A stretch of 64,000 bases of DNA from Glandiceps talaboti (GCF_964340395.1 NC_135562.1:22618173-22682172); one strand, 5' to 3'. Positions 14,743 through 26,924 are shown, counted from the stretch's first letter. The notes: generated from the letters alone by a model not told the origin. Translations and numbers: made by a program.

Positions 14743-16880
14743 GTTGCAGGTTGCAGGTTTTAGAGCACATATTGTAACACAATCGACGAGGTTTTATTTG
14801 GAATATTATGCATCATTAACAGAATCCTACCTTCTTTCACGGTATGTTATCATGTGGCATGTCCTTGTTTAAGGTCATGTAATCACTTGACCTTGATTCT
14901 GTCATGTCACGCGATCCTTCATTTGATTCCGTTTTTAGCTTCATGTCATGACTCTTCCATTGTGTGCTAAGTTTGATGTTATTCATCGTCGTATTTTTAC
15001 AGTATACTATTCAGTTGAATGAATCTAAATATTGTGAAAAGCGTAGAAATCTAATTATAACGTATTAAATGAACGGCCCCAGTCGGTTTCATTCAGTGTG
15101 GAAGTGTCAAGGCATAAACGAATTAGTTGCACTTGTGAAGAATAAGTAGACACAGTGGACAATAATGTTAACAAGTACACTTGAATTTACCATTGACATG
15201 GAAACTGAAACCAACCAATCAAAAGGGCAATACTTAATGTTAGTCAAACATGGAATGGTAAGCATGGCAACAAAAATATAAACAATTCTTTTCTTCACTA
15301 AACTATATTTTGTACTATTATAGCTGCAGTTGGATTTTTACCTGTGTTTTTCTTCCCAAGCAATCACAACCTACCGTTCTTGGCCTTACATAAAACAATC
15401 TAGTATTTCGGAAATCTATTTTCAATTTCAAATTTCATAATTTAAACCGGAAGGTAAAAAGAATTAATGTTGACAACTGTTTAGGTCATCATGAAAAAAA
15501 TGGTTGATTGCTATGGTTACATGATTTATTCGGACACTCACGATTTATTCGGCGGATGGATATCAATATAAGGCAGACAGTACAGGCTCTTTGTAGTCGA
15601 TATGTCTCACTAAGATCTCTAAAAGAAGAGTTTCTTGCGCGTATCAACCGTCGTCATGGCAACCGTTGATTAGATACATGCATCAACAAGACACAGTTTG
15701 CGCAAACTCGAAATCGTATTATTGGGGAAGACAGAACATAACAAGTGTATAGCTGTGGAATGATTCAGCGAATGAATTGACCGTCTGAGACAGCGATTGG
15801 TGTACATCGTATTTTACACACGAATATAGTAGCTTTCATACACTCACTGGAAATTCCAAGCTTTTTTTGACGTCGATGCATTGCCTTAATATGACCGATT
15901 CGACTTACAATCTGTGCGTTTAGCGAATTGCGGAGTGGGTTAACATTACACTACCTTCATCACTGACGTGTGTTGGATTGCTATCTGATGGACTATGGAT
16001 GTGAGCAACATAATTGGCACCGATTGATCAAGCGAAAACGTTTTGATGTGGTAGCAGAGCCGCTTGGAGATATAGAACATAATGGATATATATTAACACC
16101 TTTGTTTGGCTTCTAAAATACGAAATATCTGTCTGAGGAATTGACATTTTATAAATGTCATGAAGAGAACAAATGGAGTTTTATTTGCTATACTTACTGA
16201 ATGTGTTTGATACAGAATACAGCACTAACGAGTGCGTTGGTGTATAGACGTATTTGTAAAATGGGGCATGCCCTCAATTGTGATTGTTGTATACATGATT
16301 ACTGTAGCCATATTGCTGGAGCGGTATATCGTACACAGAGTAAGTCAATACTACTGTACATGCAATTAAGTGAAATATCCGTTGTTGATAACAAGCACTG
16401 ACCAAGTCATCACTTCCTTCACGATTCAAGGTTGGAATCTACAAATGTCGGAGCACTTCGCCGGCGCATGTGCGATACGTGATAAACACGTTAAGACCAG
16501 GTTTGACGTAATCTGATCTGCGTTAAAGCCGGAGGATACCACAACATGGCTGTCTATTCATCGTATGATGTGATTGGATTTGTAGACAAGAAATTCGGCA
16601 ACAAAAATTACTGTAGAATACAATACAATACAAGGTGCCATTCAAGGAATATATTATTGCATTGAATTAGGTAAGTCAAATTGTTAATATAGTTGAAGTG
16701 TTAACTTATAGAATAGATTCATTGAAACCATTGTTACAGACCAGACTATTCCCAACACACAACACCTTTAAATGTGTATACATCGATATACATTGAAATT
16801 GATTTGAATTCACTGTACTGTGACACAGCTAGCAAACAAATCAAACACGACTTTCATATAGTAATGACATAATGTATAGG
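14743..16880. other. Non-repetitive spacer, no gene recognised
   Basis: About 2.1 kb of AT-rich single-copy-looking DNA. Two short open frames (15107-15298 minus, 16201-16401 plus) show no recognisable domain, biased composition or splice structure that would support them. A GTAAGT donor-like word lies at 16670 and an X-box-like word at 15650-15663, but nothing links them into a transcript model. Confidence 0.6.
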
Positions 16881-17101
16881 CTTTCATCCAAAAACATAGA
16901 TTGCTTTTGTCATGCTAATTCAGTCATGGTAATATATGCCATATCTGAATACCAGCACACCGCGTTAGACGATCATAATCGTTTGCAACATCAGGTTCAA
17001 GTCCAATGATTCCACACTCCGATGTGTTTGGAAACACAGATATCGAGGAATTTGATAACCTTAGTAGTACATACTCGATCGAATACAAGTATATTTACAC
17101 T
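16881..17101 (+). mobile_element. tRNA-derived SINE-like repeat, copy 1
   Basis: About 221 bp that recurs almost identically at 23260-23492. It contains GGTTCAAGTCC at 16994-17004, a match to the Pol III B box (GGTTCRANNCC), preceded by a small stem formed by CGAT and ATCG around 16970-16981, reminiscent of an anticodon arm. The A box is not clear. The 3' end (word TATATTTACAC) runs straight into a microsatellite, as in the second copy. Relative to copy 2 it lacks about 11 bp near its 5' end. Repetition is seen directly; the SINE identity is inference. Confidence 0.6.
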
Positions 17102-17103
17102 CA

Positions 17104-17117
17104 CAGACAGACAGACA

Positions 17118-17212
<95 letters not shown>
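17104..17212. repeat. (CAGA)n-(GGCA)n-(CAGA)n compound microsatellite
   Basis: Tetranucleotide tract: a few ACAG units, then about nine GCAG units, then about thirteen ACAG units. It grows from the 3' end of SINE-like copy 1. Open frames in both directions through it are low-complexity artefacts. Confidence 0.97.
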
Positions 17213-17216
<4 letters not shown>

Positions 17217-17616
17217 GAACAATTGTGCATCTATCTAATAATATGCATCAATCCAACTATCCCCCAACTCACAACGCGCGCGCGCACGCACACGCACATT
17301 AAGGTTTGCACGTAATGAGAGCACATAATGTAATGATATGTCAGGAATTTCATATTTCAGTCAAATATGTCTTGATGTCCGTGTATATCTGACTGCCTAT
17401 GACCTCTGACCTTTGATTTATAAACCTCTTCATATCACGCCGAAATGTCAAAAGAAAACTATGGTTAAAATTTATAGCATCTATATATAAGCCGCCTCAG
17501 AACAAGGTGGCCTTACTCGTTATCGTATATCATTTATGATATATCTAATCTACTGTGTATATTATAATACGTGTTGATGCATATACCAATACGAATACAC
17601 TAATTACTCCATTGAG
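17213..17616. other. Spacer between microsatellite and 37-bp array
   Basis: AT-rich spacer with one short CG/CA-rich alternating stretch at about 17275-17297 (alternating purine-pyrimidine). No gene, RNA or element recognised. Confidence 0.6.
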
Positions 17617-18510
17617 TACTCGTAATGTATGATTACGTACAGAAAGTGTGTAATACTGGTAATGTATGGTTACGTACAGAAAGTGTGTAATACTGGCAAT
17701 GTATGGTTACGTACAGAAAGTGTGTAATACTGGTAATGTATGGTTACGTACAGAAAGTGTGTAATACTGACAATGTATGGTTACGTACAGAAAGTGTGTA
17801 ATACTGGCAATGTATGGTTACGTACAGAAAGTGTATAGTACTAGTAATGTATGGTTACGTACAGAAAGTGTGTAGTACTGGTAATGTATGGTTACCGAGA
17901 GAAAGTGTGTAGTACTCGTAATGTATGGTTACGTACAGAAAGTGTGTAATACTGGCAATGTATGGTTACGTACAGAAAGTGTGTAATACTGGCAATGTAT
18001 GGTTACGTACAGAAAGTGTGTAATACTGGTAATGTATGGTTACGTACAGAAAGTGTGTAATACTGGCAATGTATGGTTACGTACAGAAAGTGTGTAGTAC
18101 TGGTAATGTATGGTTACAGAGAGAAAGTGTGTAGTACTCGTAATGTATGGTTATGTACAGAAAGTGTGTAGTACTGGCAATGTATGGTTACGTACAGAAA
18201 GTGTGTAATAGTAACTGGTAATGTATGGTTACGTACAGAAAGTGTGTAATACTGGCAATGTATGGTTACATAGAGAAAGTGTGTAGTACTGGTAATGTAT
18301 GGTTACGTACAGAAAGTGTGTAGTACTCGTAACGTATGGTTACATAGAGAAAGTGTGTAGTACTCGTAACGTACTGTTACGTACAGAAAGTGTGTAGTAC
18401 TAGTAACGTACGGTTACGTACAGAAAGTGTGTAGTACTCGTAATGTATGGTTACACAGAGAAAGTGTGTAGTACTAATAAGGTATGGTAATACATAGAGA
18501 AATTGTAAAT
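17617..18510. repeat. 37-bp minisatellite (about 24 units)
   Basis: The period is 37 bp (for example CTGGTAATG and CTGGCAATG steps from 17656 to 17693). The unit carries TAATGTATGGTTACGTACAG and AAAGTGTGTA. Variants switch TGG/TCG before TAATG and ACGTACAG/ACATAGAG in the middle; the last copies (after 18470) are decayed. GTTACGTAC contains the palindrome GTACGTAC-like core, so each unit holds a small self-complementary word. Confidence 0.96.
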
Positions 18511-19814
18511 TGATGAAGAGGTTAAAGATTACAAATCTAGTTTTGACATACATACAGTTTAAAAATACCGTAATGCATAAATTTATGAACATAAAGAATA
18601 TCATTGACCTATGAACATAAAGAATATCATTGAACTAATTGGGATGCTCTTGTTTTAGGATGGGGCCAGAATTTACGGCGAGGGGCGGGGTGAGATATTA
18701 TTTTGGACACATTTTTTTCCGCAGCCCTCCCCCTCTTCGAGCTCTCAAAAATGCCATGCACCCCCCCCCCCCGAAATCAACCCAAGATCTAGTTCGTAGC
18801 CCAAAATATTTTAATGTGTAATTAAACATTATTACCCATCTCCACTTCAGAGATGTACATTATGGTTCACTACATTAAACTAATAATGGAAATGAACTTC
18901 AGCGTCCATACATAACAATGAGAGATTTCTTTATAAATATTAATACATGTGGGCTTTGCGAAAAAAGGTCTCACTTTGGGCTGTAACTTATACTTAGCCA
19001 GCAGGCTTTTCGCTTTCAATCTACGATTCTGGGCAGAAACAGCATCCCCCATTGTCGCGATGAGCCAATTATGTTAATTCCTAAAGTATGCAAATCAAAC
19101 TGATTATATATTCAATTACTAAATTACAGCAAATTCATCGCGATCGATCGATTGATTTAGACACTTTCATATTATTTCATATTTGTTATATATTACTGTA
19201 ACTCGGAATAGACTATTATATACATATTTGGATATTTGAACAGTATCAGCAAACAAAGACACTGAACTCCTAGTAACTGCACATACAGTTTGTGCACACC
19301 TTATATTTATATGTTGAGATGTAACTTAAAGTAGCGTTTTTCCTTCCTTCATACGATTAAATACACACTTCAGTATAACCCCAGTGTTGTTGTGTAAAGG
19401 ATGGTTCTAACTGTGAAGTGATGTCTGAATGTGCGTGACCACACCCATGGTAGCCAGTGGGGAGGTTGTCGGAGGTGATGTCCCCCTCCCACAGTAAGCA
19501 TTTTTCAAAACATAAGGACGTGTAGGAGGCCATTCAATGGCATAAAATATCAAACCATACACATTATCGAAAGCCAAAGAGTACTTGAAAATTGTCTTCA
19601 ATACCCCAATTGTGCTCGAGTCAATACATTACTATACGACTGTATGGCTATATTACCTACACTTTAACTTAACCATTTAGCAGACACACACACATTTGCT
19701 TGGCTATTGACTGCCTCATAATTAAATGCATGATAGGTAAATGAAGTAAGTGTACAATTTTGAAAACTACAAGATAAATGACTGCTCCTGAGGTTTGAAT
19801 GTTCAAAAAGTATC
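18511..19814. other. Spacer with a GC-rich fragment, no gene recognised
   Basis: Mostly AT-rich. It includes a 26-bp direct duplication around ATGAACATAAAGAATATCAT at 18584-18633, and a GC-rich patch at about 18655-18800 with TTTACGGCGAGGGGCGGGG and a C13 run. That patch loosely resembles the terminal repeats at 57628 and 60260 (TTTACGGCC plus G-rich), so it may be a decayed relative. Short open frames at 18639-18821, 18870-19052 and 19407-19601 have no recognisable content. Confidence 0.5.
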
Positions 19815-20006
<192 letters not shown>

Positions 20007-20007
20007 G

Positions 20008-21731
20008 TCTATTCAATACAACACTCCAAATGTAAGTCAGTTCAAAACAACACTCCAAATGTAAGTCAGTTCAAAACAACACTCCAAATGTAAGTCTATG
20101 CAACACTCCAAATGTAAGTCTATTCAATACAACACCCCAAATATAAGTCAATTCAATACAACACTCCAAATGTAAGTCTATGCAACACTCTAAATGTAAG
20201 TCCGTTCAATACAACACCCCAAATATAAGTCAATTCAATACAACACTCCAAATGTAAGTCTATGCAACACTCTAAATGTAAGTCCGTTCAATACAACACT
20301 CCAAATGTAAGTCAATTCAATACAACACAACACCCCAAATGTAAGTCTATGCAACACTCCAAATGTAAGTCCGTTCAATACAACAATCTAAATGTAAGTC
20401 CGTTCAATACAACACTCTAAATGTAAGTCCGTTCAATACAACACTCTAAATGTAAGTCAGTTCAATACAACACTCCAAATGTAAGTCAGTTCAATACAAC
20501 ACCCCAAATATAAGTCAATTCAATACAACACTCCAAATGTAAGTCTATGCAACACTCTAAATGTAAGTCCGTTCAATACAACACCCCAAATATAAGTCAA
20601 TTCAATACAACACTCCAAATGTAAGTCTATGCAACACTCTAAATGTAAGTCCGTTCAATACAACACTCCAAATGTAAGTCAATTCAATACAACACAACAC
20701 CCCAAATGTAAGTCTATGCAACACTCCAAATGTAAGTCCGTTCAATACAACAATCTAAATGTAAGTCCGTTCAATACAACACTCTAAATGTAAGTCCGTT
20801 CAATACAACACTCTAAATGTAAGTCAGTTCAATACAACACTCCAAATGTAAGTCAGTTCAATACAACACTCCAAATATAAGTCAGTTCAATACAACACTC
20901 CAAATGTAAGTCTATACAACACTCTAAATGTAAGTCTATGCAACACTCCAAATGTAAGTCTATTCAATACAACACTCCAAATGTAAGTCAGTTCAATACA
21001 ACACTCCAAATGTAAGTCAGTTCAATACAATACTCCAAATGTAAGTCAGTTCAATACAACACTCCAAATGTAAGTCAGTTCAATACAACACTCCAAATGT
21101 AAGTCAGTTCAATACAACACTCCAAATGTAAGTCAGTTCAATACAATACTCCAAATGTAAGTCAGTTCAATACAACACTCCAAATGTAAGTCAGTTCAAT
21201 ACAACACTCCAAATATAAGTCAGTTCAATACAACACTCCAAATGTAAGTCAGTTCAATACAACACTCCAAATGTAAGTCAGTTCAATACAACACCCCAAA
21301 TGTAAGTCAGTTCAATACAATACTCCAAATGTAAGTCTATGCAACACTCTAAATGTAAGTCTATGCAACACTCCTAATGTAAGTCTATTCAATACAACAC
21401 TCCAAATGTAAGTCTATGCAACACTCCAAATGTAAGTCAGTTCAATACAACACTCCAATGTACGTCTATACAACACTCCAAATGTAAGTCCGTTCAATAC
21501 AACACCCCAAATGTAAGTCTATTCAATACAGCACTCCAAATGTAAGTCTATACAACACTCCAAATGTAAGTCTATGCAACACTCCAAATGTAAGTCTATT
21601 CAATACAACACTCCAAATGTAAGTCTATACAACACTCCAAATGTAAGTCAATTCAATACAACACTCCAATGTTCAATACAACACGCCAAATGTATTCAGT
21701 TCAATACAACACTCCAAATGTAAGTCTGTAA
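20008..21731. repeat. 29/24-bp minisatellite (about 62 units)
   Basis: Two unit lengths alternate: a 29-bp form with AAGTCAGTTCAATACAACAC and a 24-bp form in which the middle is AAGTCTATGCAACAC. Both share CCAAATGTAAGTC. An 82-bp module (29+24+29) is seen twice and then again about 367 bp later (AACACCCC words at 20131, 20213, 20498 and 20580), showing higher-order duplication. The last units, after 21660, are rearranged. Every unit carries the splice-donor-like word TGTAAGT. Confidence 0.97.
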
Positions 21732-22198
21732 CAAATAAAATATGGTCTTCACAACTCTAAGATCATGAGGAATATCGATAATTATTGTCCAAATATATCG
21801 GATTGTTAAATTGTACAAATAATGTATATAGTAGTTAAATGATAAACATAGCATTGAGAGCAATCAATATTTCAGGATACGTAATGCTGTTATTGTGTAG
21901 TGTAGCGTCACCCCTTACACTCTCAGAGAGAAATTTACATGTATAGTTTTATTATACCACTTTAATATATAGAGTGACGACATATTATAATCTTTATGAC
22001 GGTATAGTATTGAAATACATCTAATAATAATATCATTTAATAATCCTCACAAAACCCTGTGTAAACACCACAGACCATTCTTCGTAACCATGGAAACAAT
22101 TGATCTAGATTACTGTATTTACTTGCAACAGAGAAAGCTTTAGGGAGGATATTGATAATGAACGGAAGACATAACAGTCAATATGACATAATTTATAA
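21732..22198. other. AT-rich spacer, nothing recognised
   Basis: About 470 bp of single-copy-looking sequence between two minisatellites, with no open frame of note, no RNA signature and no terminal repeats. Confidence 0.6.
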
Positions 22199-23229
22199 CA
22201 TGAACTTGATGGAAATAGATACATAACGGTTGATGGTGGAAATAGACATAACGGTTGATGATGTAAATAGACATGACGGTTGATGATGTAAATAGACATG
22301 ACGGTTGACGATGTAAATACACATGACGGTTGATGATGTAAATATACATAACGGTTGATGGTGGAAACATACATGACGGTTGATGATGGAGAACATACAT
22401 GACGGTTGATGATGGAAATTTACATGACGGTTGATGGTGGAAATTTACATGACGGTTGATGATGGAAACATACATGACGGTTGATGATGGAGAACATACA
22501 TGACGGTTGATGGTGGAAATTTACATGACGGTTGATGATGGAGAACATACATGACGGTTGATGGTGGAAATTTACATGACGGTTGATGGTGTAAATAGAC
22601 ATGACGGTTGATGATGGAAACATACATGACGGTTGATGATGGAGAACATACATGACGGTTGATGATGGAAATTTACATGACGGTTGATGATGGAAATATA
22701 CATGACGGTTGATGATGGAAATTTACATGACGGTTGATGATGGAAATAGACATGACGGTTGATGATGAAAATTTACATAACGGTTGATGATGGAAACATA
22801 CATGACGGTTGATGGTGGAAACATACATGACGGTTGATGATGTAAATAGACATGACGGTTGATGATGTAAATAGACATGACGGTTGATGATGTAAATAGA
22901 CATGACGGTTGATGATGGAAACATACATGACGGTTGATGATGTAAATATACATAACGGTTGATGATGGAAACATACATAACGGTTGATGGTGTAAATAGA
23001 CGTAACTGTTGATGATGGAGAACATACATGACGGTTGATGATGGAAATTTACATGACGGTTCATGATGGAAACATACATGACGGTTGATGATGTAAATAG
23101 ACATAACGGTTGATGATGGAAACATGGTGATGATGTAAATAGACATGACGGTTGATGATGTAAATAGACATGACGGTTGATGATGGAAATTTACATGACG
23201 GTTGATGATGGAAACATACATGACGGTTG
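22199..23229. repeat. 25/26-bp minisatellite (about 40 units)
   Basis: The unit core is ACATGACGGTTGATGATG, followed by TAAATAG, GAAACATA, GAAATTT or GAGAACATA, giving 25- or 26-bp spacing (for example GACGGTTG at 22275 and 22300). The 25/26 mix rotates the minus-strand frame, giving His/Ser/Thr/Val-rich peptides (INRHVxFHHQPS type) that are repeat translations, not genes. The array ends about 30 bp before SINE-like copy 2. Confidence 0.97.
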
Positions 23230-23259
23230 TGGGTCGATGGGGGTATGTTAATATATATG

Positions 23260-23485
23260 CTTTCATCCAAAAACATAGTATCACGATAGAATGCTTTTGT
23301 CATGCTAATTCAGTCATGGTAATATATGCCATATCTGAATACCAGCACACCGCGTTAGACGATCATAATCGTTTGCAACATCAGGTTCAAGTCCAGTGAC
23401 GTTTCACGCCGATGTGTTTGGAAACACAGATATTCAGGAATTGGCCATGGATAACCCTACTACATTCTCTATCGAATACAAGTAT

Positions 23486-23492
<7 letters not shown>
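23260..23492 (+). mobile_element. tRNA-derived SINE-like repeat, copy 2
   Basis: About 233 bp nearly identical to 16881-17101, including the B-box match GGTTCAAGTCC at 23384-23394 and the 3' word AAGTATATTTACAC. It retains about 11 bp (around TATCACGATAG) missing from copy 1. The central 110 bp look identical between copies while the last 80 bp differ at many sites, so the two may be recent members with divergent tails. The tail again opens directly into a microsatellite. Confidence 0.6.
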
Positions 23493-23570
<78 letters not shown>

Positions 23571-23762
23571 TACATACATACATACACACACACACGTACG
23601 TACGTACGTACGTACGTACGTACATACATACATACATACGTACGTACGTACGTACATACATACATACATACATACATACATACATACATACATACATACA
23701 TACATACATACATACATACATACATACATACACATACATACATACATACATACATACATACA

Positions 23763-23792
<30 letters not shown>
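23491..23792. repeat. (AC)n-(ACAT)n-(ACGT)n compound microsatellite
   Basis: About 38 AC units, then ACAT units, two ACGT blocks (near 23594-23622 and 23638-23654) and about 35 more ACAT units. The ACGT blocks are fully self-complementary. It is attached to the 3' end of SINE-like copy 2. Confidence 0.97.
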
Positions 23793-23794
<2 letters not shown>

Positions 23795-23906
23795 AGTGCA
23801 TGAGCAACGAGTGAAACAGTCCCAATCAATAAATCCAATCCGACATTTCGACTCAATATTCTTTGTCATATCAAGGCATGATAATATTGTAGGTCACTAA
23901 AAGTGT

Positions 23907-23987
23907 ATGATGGAATAGAACGCCATATGATGGAATAGAACGCCATATGATGGAATAGAACGCCATATGATGGAATAGAACGCCATA
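23907..23987. repeat. 20-bp tandem repeat, 4 copies
   Basis: Four perfect head-to-tail copies of ATGATGGAATAGAACGCCAT at 20-bp spacing (23907, 23927, 23947, 23967). A young, small array in otherwise unique DNA. Confidence 0.95.
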
Positions 23988-24212
23988 CCGCAAAGCCACG
24001 CGCACCAAAAAGAACCCTATTCAACACGCTTGAAAGATATAATAAGCGTAGTTAGTTATTCGGGAATGATGTAAATAATCTATTAATTCCACGGGGTTCC
24101 AACGTTCCGACATGGAAAATGATTTCAAAAAATAAATTACCTTTTTTACATGCATACACAGTGTTTATATAGTATAGAAAAACAAAATAAAATTTATTAT
24201 TTCCTTTCGTTT

Positions 24213-24216
<4 letters not shown>

Positions 24217-24278
<62 letters not shown>
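24217..24278. repeat. (TG)n microsatellite
   Basis: About 31 uninterrupted TG dinucleotides, immediately followed by the dispersed element that starts with ATCGTTTTCGCCAAAACGAC. Confidence 0.98.
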
Positions 24279-24279
<1 letters not shown>

Positions 24280-24990
24280 TCGTTTTCGCCAAAACGACTC
24301 GGTCAATTGATATGAAATTTGGTACACATCTTCCTTATGGGATAAGGAAGATCTGATTAGGTTTTTAGGTTTTGGTAAACATCCAATAAATTCTAATGAC
24401 TCATTTGCATAATTAACGGTTTTCAGCAATTAGTCTATATCTTATGAATTCAAGTTTCAAACTTCATATAATTTGGTACAAATATAAAAAGATCGTATAT
24501 TACATATGCTTTATCAAGCTTGTTGATGTAACTTTAAGTCTTAATGAATCATTTGCATAATTAATGAATTTAGGCAATTAGGCTATATCTTAAGACTGCA
24601 TACTTCAATTTCGATATAATTTAGTATATTCATTAAATATAACAAAATACATTTGTCCTATAAGATTTGTTGATGTACCTTACGGTGTTAATGAATAATT
24701 TGCGAAATTAATGATTTTCAGTAATTAGGCTATATCATAAGACTGCATACTTCGATTTCAATACCATTCAGTACATACATTAACCATAACAAATTGTATG
24801 TGGCCTATTCAATTTGTTGATGTACCTGACAGTGTTAATGAATAATTTGCATAATTAATGAGTTTCGGTAATTAGGCTATAACTTAAGAATATATATTTC
24901 AATTTTAATACAATTCAGTAAATACGTTAACCTTAATAAATCCCATATGTCCTGTAAAGTTTGTTGATATCGTCTTGCTATCATAACTAC
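24279..24990. repeat. Dispersed element with four 147-bp internal repeats
   Basis: Four imperfect copies of an AT-rich module marked by TCATTTGCATAATTAA and AATTAGGCTATA. The TTTGCATAA-type marker recurs at 24401, 24549, 24696 and 24843, i.e. steps of 148, 147 and 147 bp. The 5' edge carries AAAACGACTCGG and TATGAAATTTGGTACA. A reverse-complement relative (TTAATTATGCAAATGA) occurs at about 48060-48260, so this is a dispersed family rather than a local array. No open frame. Family name unknown to me. Confidence 0.75.
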
Positions 24991-25004
24991 ACTTCTACAT
25001 CTAC

Positions 25005-25066
25005 AACCGACATTTGTAATAATTGTAATATGTAATAAAAATTGCCGAAATTTGTAATAAAATGAC
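25005..25066. repeat. Outlying degenerate copies of the 20/21-bp TTTGTAATAAA unit
   Basis: Three imperfect monomers (CGACATTTGTAATAA, ATGTAATAAAAATTGCCG, AAATTTGTAATAAAATGACA) of the array at 26132-26553, lying about 1.1 kb upstream of it. Confidence 0.7.
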
Positions 25067-25235
25067 ATTAAGGAATGTCCTTCCTTCCAGACTAAAAAAT
25101 GGGTTATCTAAATAAAGAAATCCAAGAATGCAAAATCATCATATCAAACGAAAGTAGCTTCAACAAGCATTAAATGAATTGATGAATATACTAACTAATG
25201 GAATAATTAATCAAGTTATCAATATTTCAATCAAT

Positions 25236-25243
25236 CCGCATAC

Positions 25244-25276
<33 letters not shown>

Positions 25277-25570
25277 TGTATGTATGTATGTATGTATGTA
25301 TGTATGTGTGTATGTATGCATGTGATGAGGAAGTGCAAGAATGATTGAACAAACGAACGAATGAATGAATGAACGAACGAACAAATCAATGAATGAATGA
25401 ATGAATGAATGAATGAATGAATGAATGAATGAATGAATGAATGAATGACTGAGTGAATGAATGAATGAATGAACGAACGAACAAATGAACGAACGAACTA
25501 ATTAATTAATTAATGGATGGATGGATGGATGGATGGATGGATGGATGTATGGATGGATGAATAAATGTAT
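25236..25570. repeat. (TATG)n, (GAAT)n and (GGAT)n microsatellite cluster
   Basis: Three tetranucleotide blocks in series: TATG at about 25237-25322, GAAT with GAAC variants at about 25353-25500, then a short ATTA run and GGAT at about 25512-25560. Neighbouring motifs differ by one substitution. Confidence 0.96.
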
Positions 25571-26131
25571 AAATGTACACTTCGTTATTCATCTATAATT
25601 CTTAGCGAAGTTTTGTTCGGGGATATTTTGCAATTCGACAGAATGTATTAGAAAATATGTGTTCGCGTGACATTTACATGAAATTTGTGAGATTTGTCGC
25701 CACTGATATGAATCAATTTGACTTATACCATCAATGTTTGAGTACAGAAGTCCCCTTTCAAATCATTACAGTGGTTTTCTATTCTTCATCAAGGTATTCA
25801 ATTTAGAGGGGTTTTGGACGATGTGCATGGTTTCGTGAGCTGTGCACTTAAGATAGTGGATCATCATTTGAAATCTGATAGGGAAGGGATTTCAGGAATA
25901 GTTGACCAGTAATGAGTTCTGATTTAGATGAAAGACAGAAAAAAGGGAAGAATAACTTCTCCCGAATCCCATTTTCTAAACTAATTAATCCTATCTTCAT
26001 TTCAATTAAATCAGAATTTTAAACTTCTGGAATGTTTTATAATAGCACAGCCAAATGTTGTTGTGGCCACTATATATAACATTACAAAACTGTTTGTATA
26101 TTTACAGAAACTTGTACCAATTACGAGTACA
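25571..26131. other. Spacer, nothing recognised
   Basis: About 560 bp of AT-rich sequence without a supported open frame or RNA signature; its right edge grades into decayed units of the next minisatellite. Confidence 0.6.
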
Positions 26132-26553
26132 CCTGTAATAAAGTTGTTGAAAACTTGTAATAAAATTACCGAAATTTGTAATAAACTAACGACAATTGTT
26201 ATAAAATTGCCGACATTTGTAATAAACTAACGACAATTGTAATAAAATTGCCGACATTTGTAATAAACTAACATTTGTAATAAAATTGCCGACATTTGTA
26301 ATAAACTAACGACATCTGTAATAAAATTGCTGACATTTGTAATAAACTAACGACATTTGTAATAAAATTGCCGACATTTGTAATAAACTAACGACATGTG
26401 TAATAAAATTGCTGACATTTGTAATAAACTAACGACATTTGTAATAAAATTGCCGACATTTGTAATAAACTAACGACATGTGTAATAAAATTGCTGACAT
26501 TTGTAATAAACTAACGACATTTGTAATAAACTAACGATATTTGTAAATAAAAT
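26132..26553. repeat. 20/21-bp minisatellite organised as 41-bp dimers
   Basis: Alternating monomers GACATTTGTAATAAACTAAC (20 bp) and GACATTTGTAATAAAATTGC plus one base (21 bp), about 10 dimers. The first units are decayed (ACCTGTAATAAAGTTG type), and one dimer lacks a GAC. Each monomer carries AATAAA, the animal poly(A) signal hexamer, on the plus strand. Confidence 0.95.
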
Positions 26554-26924
26554 TGCCGCCATCTTAAAGCTGAGATTTTTAAAACAGTATTTACATATAA
26601 ATATACCTGATGTGATTGTATCATAGTACTGTAGATTATGTGGAGTGAATTGATAGAAAACCCACTAGTTTTCGGTTATTTACAATCAATGCCTCATCTT
26701 CACCAATTCTAGATTTCAACAGATTAAAAGCCTGAATCTATGAAACTTTATTAAAATTCCCTGCGTCGTATCTTTTTCTACAAGCCAGGGAAGTTTTGCG
26801 CCGATCTTTAGCATCAAAGTGGATACAGAACTATGATATAGTATGTATCTACTTCTATGATTGAAATCCAAAGTCCTTTCTTTAAATATCAGAGTTTATC
26901 GTTGGTTGGCCTATGAAAACTAAA
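26554..26924. other. Spacer, nothing recognised
   Basis: About 370 bp of AT-rich DNA between two minisatellites. No gene or RNA signature. Confidence 0.6.

Noticed and set aside
26132-26553. Array of poly(A) signals acting as a terminator
   Set aside because: AATAAA occurs in every monomer, but only because the unit is AT-rich; there is no upstream gene on the plus strand and no GU-rich element.
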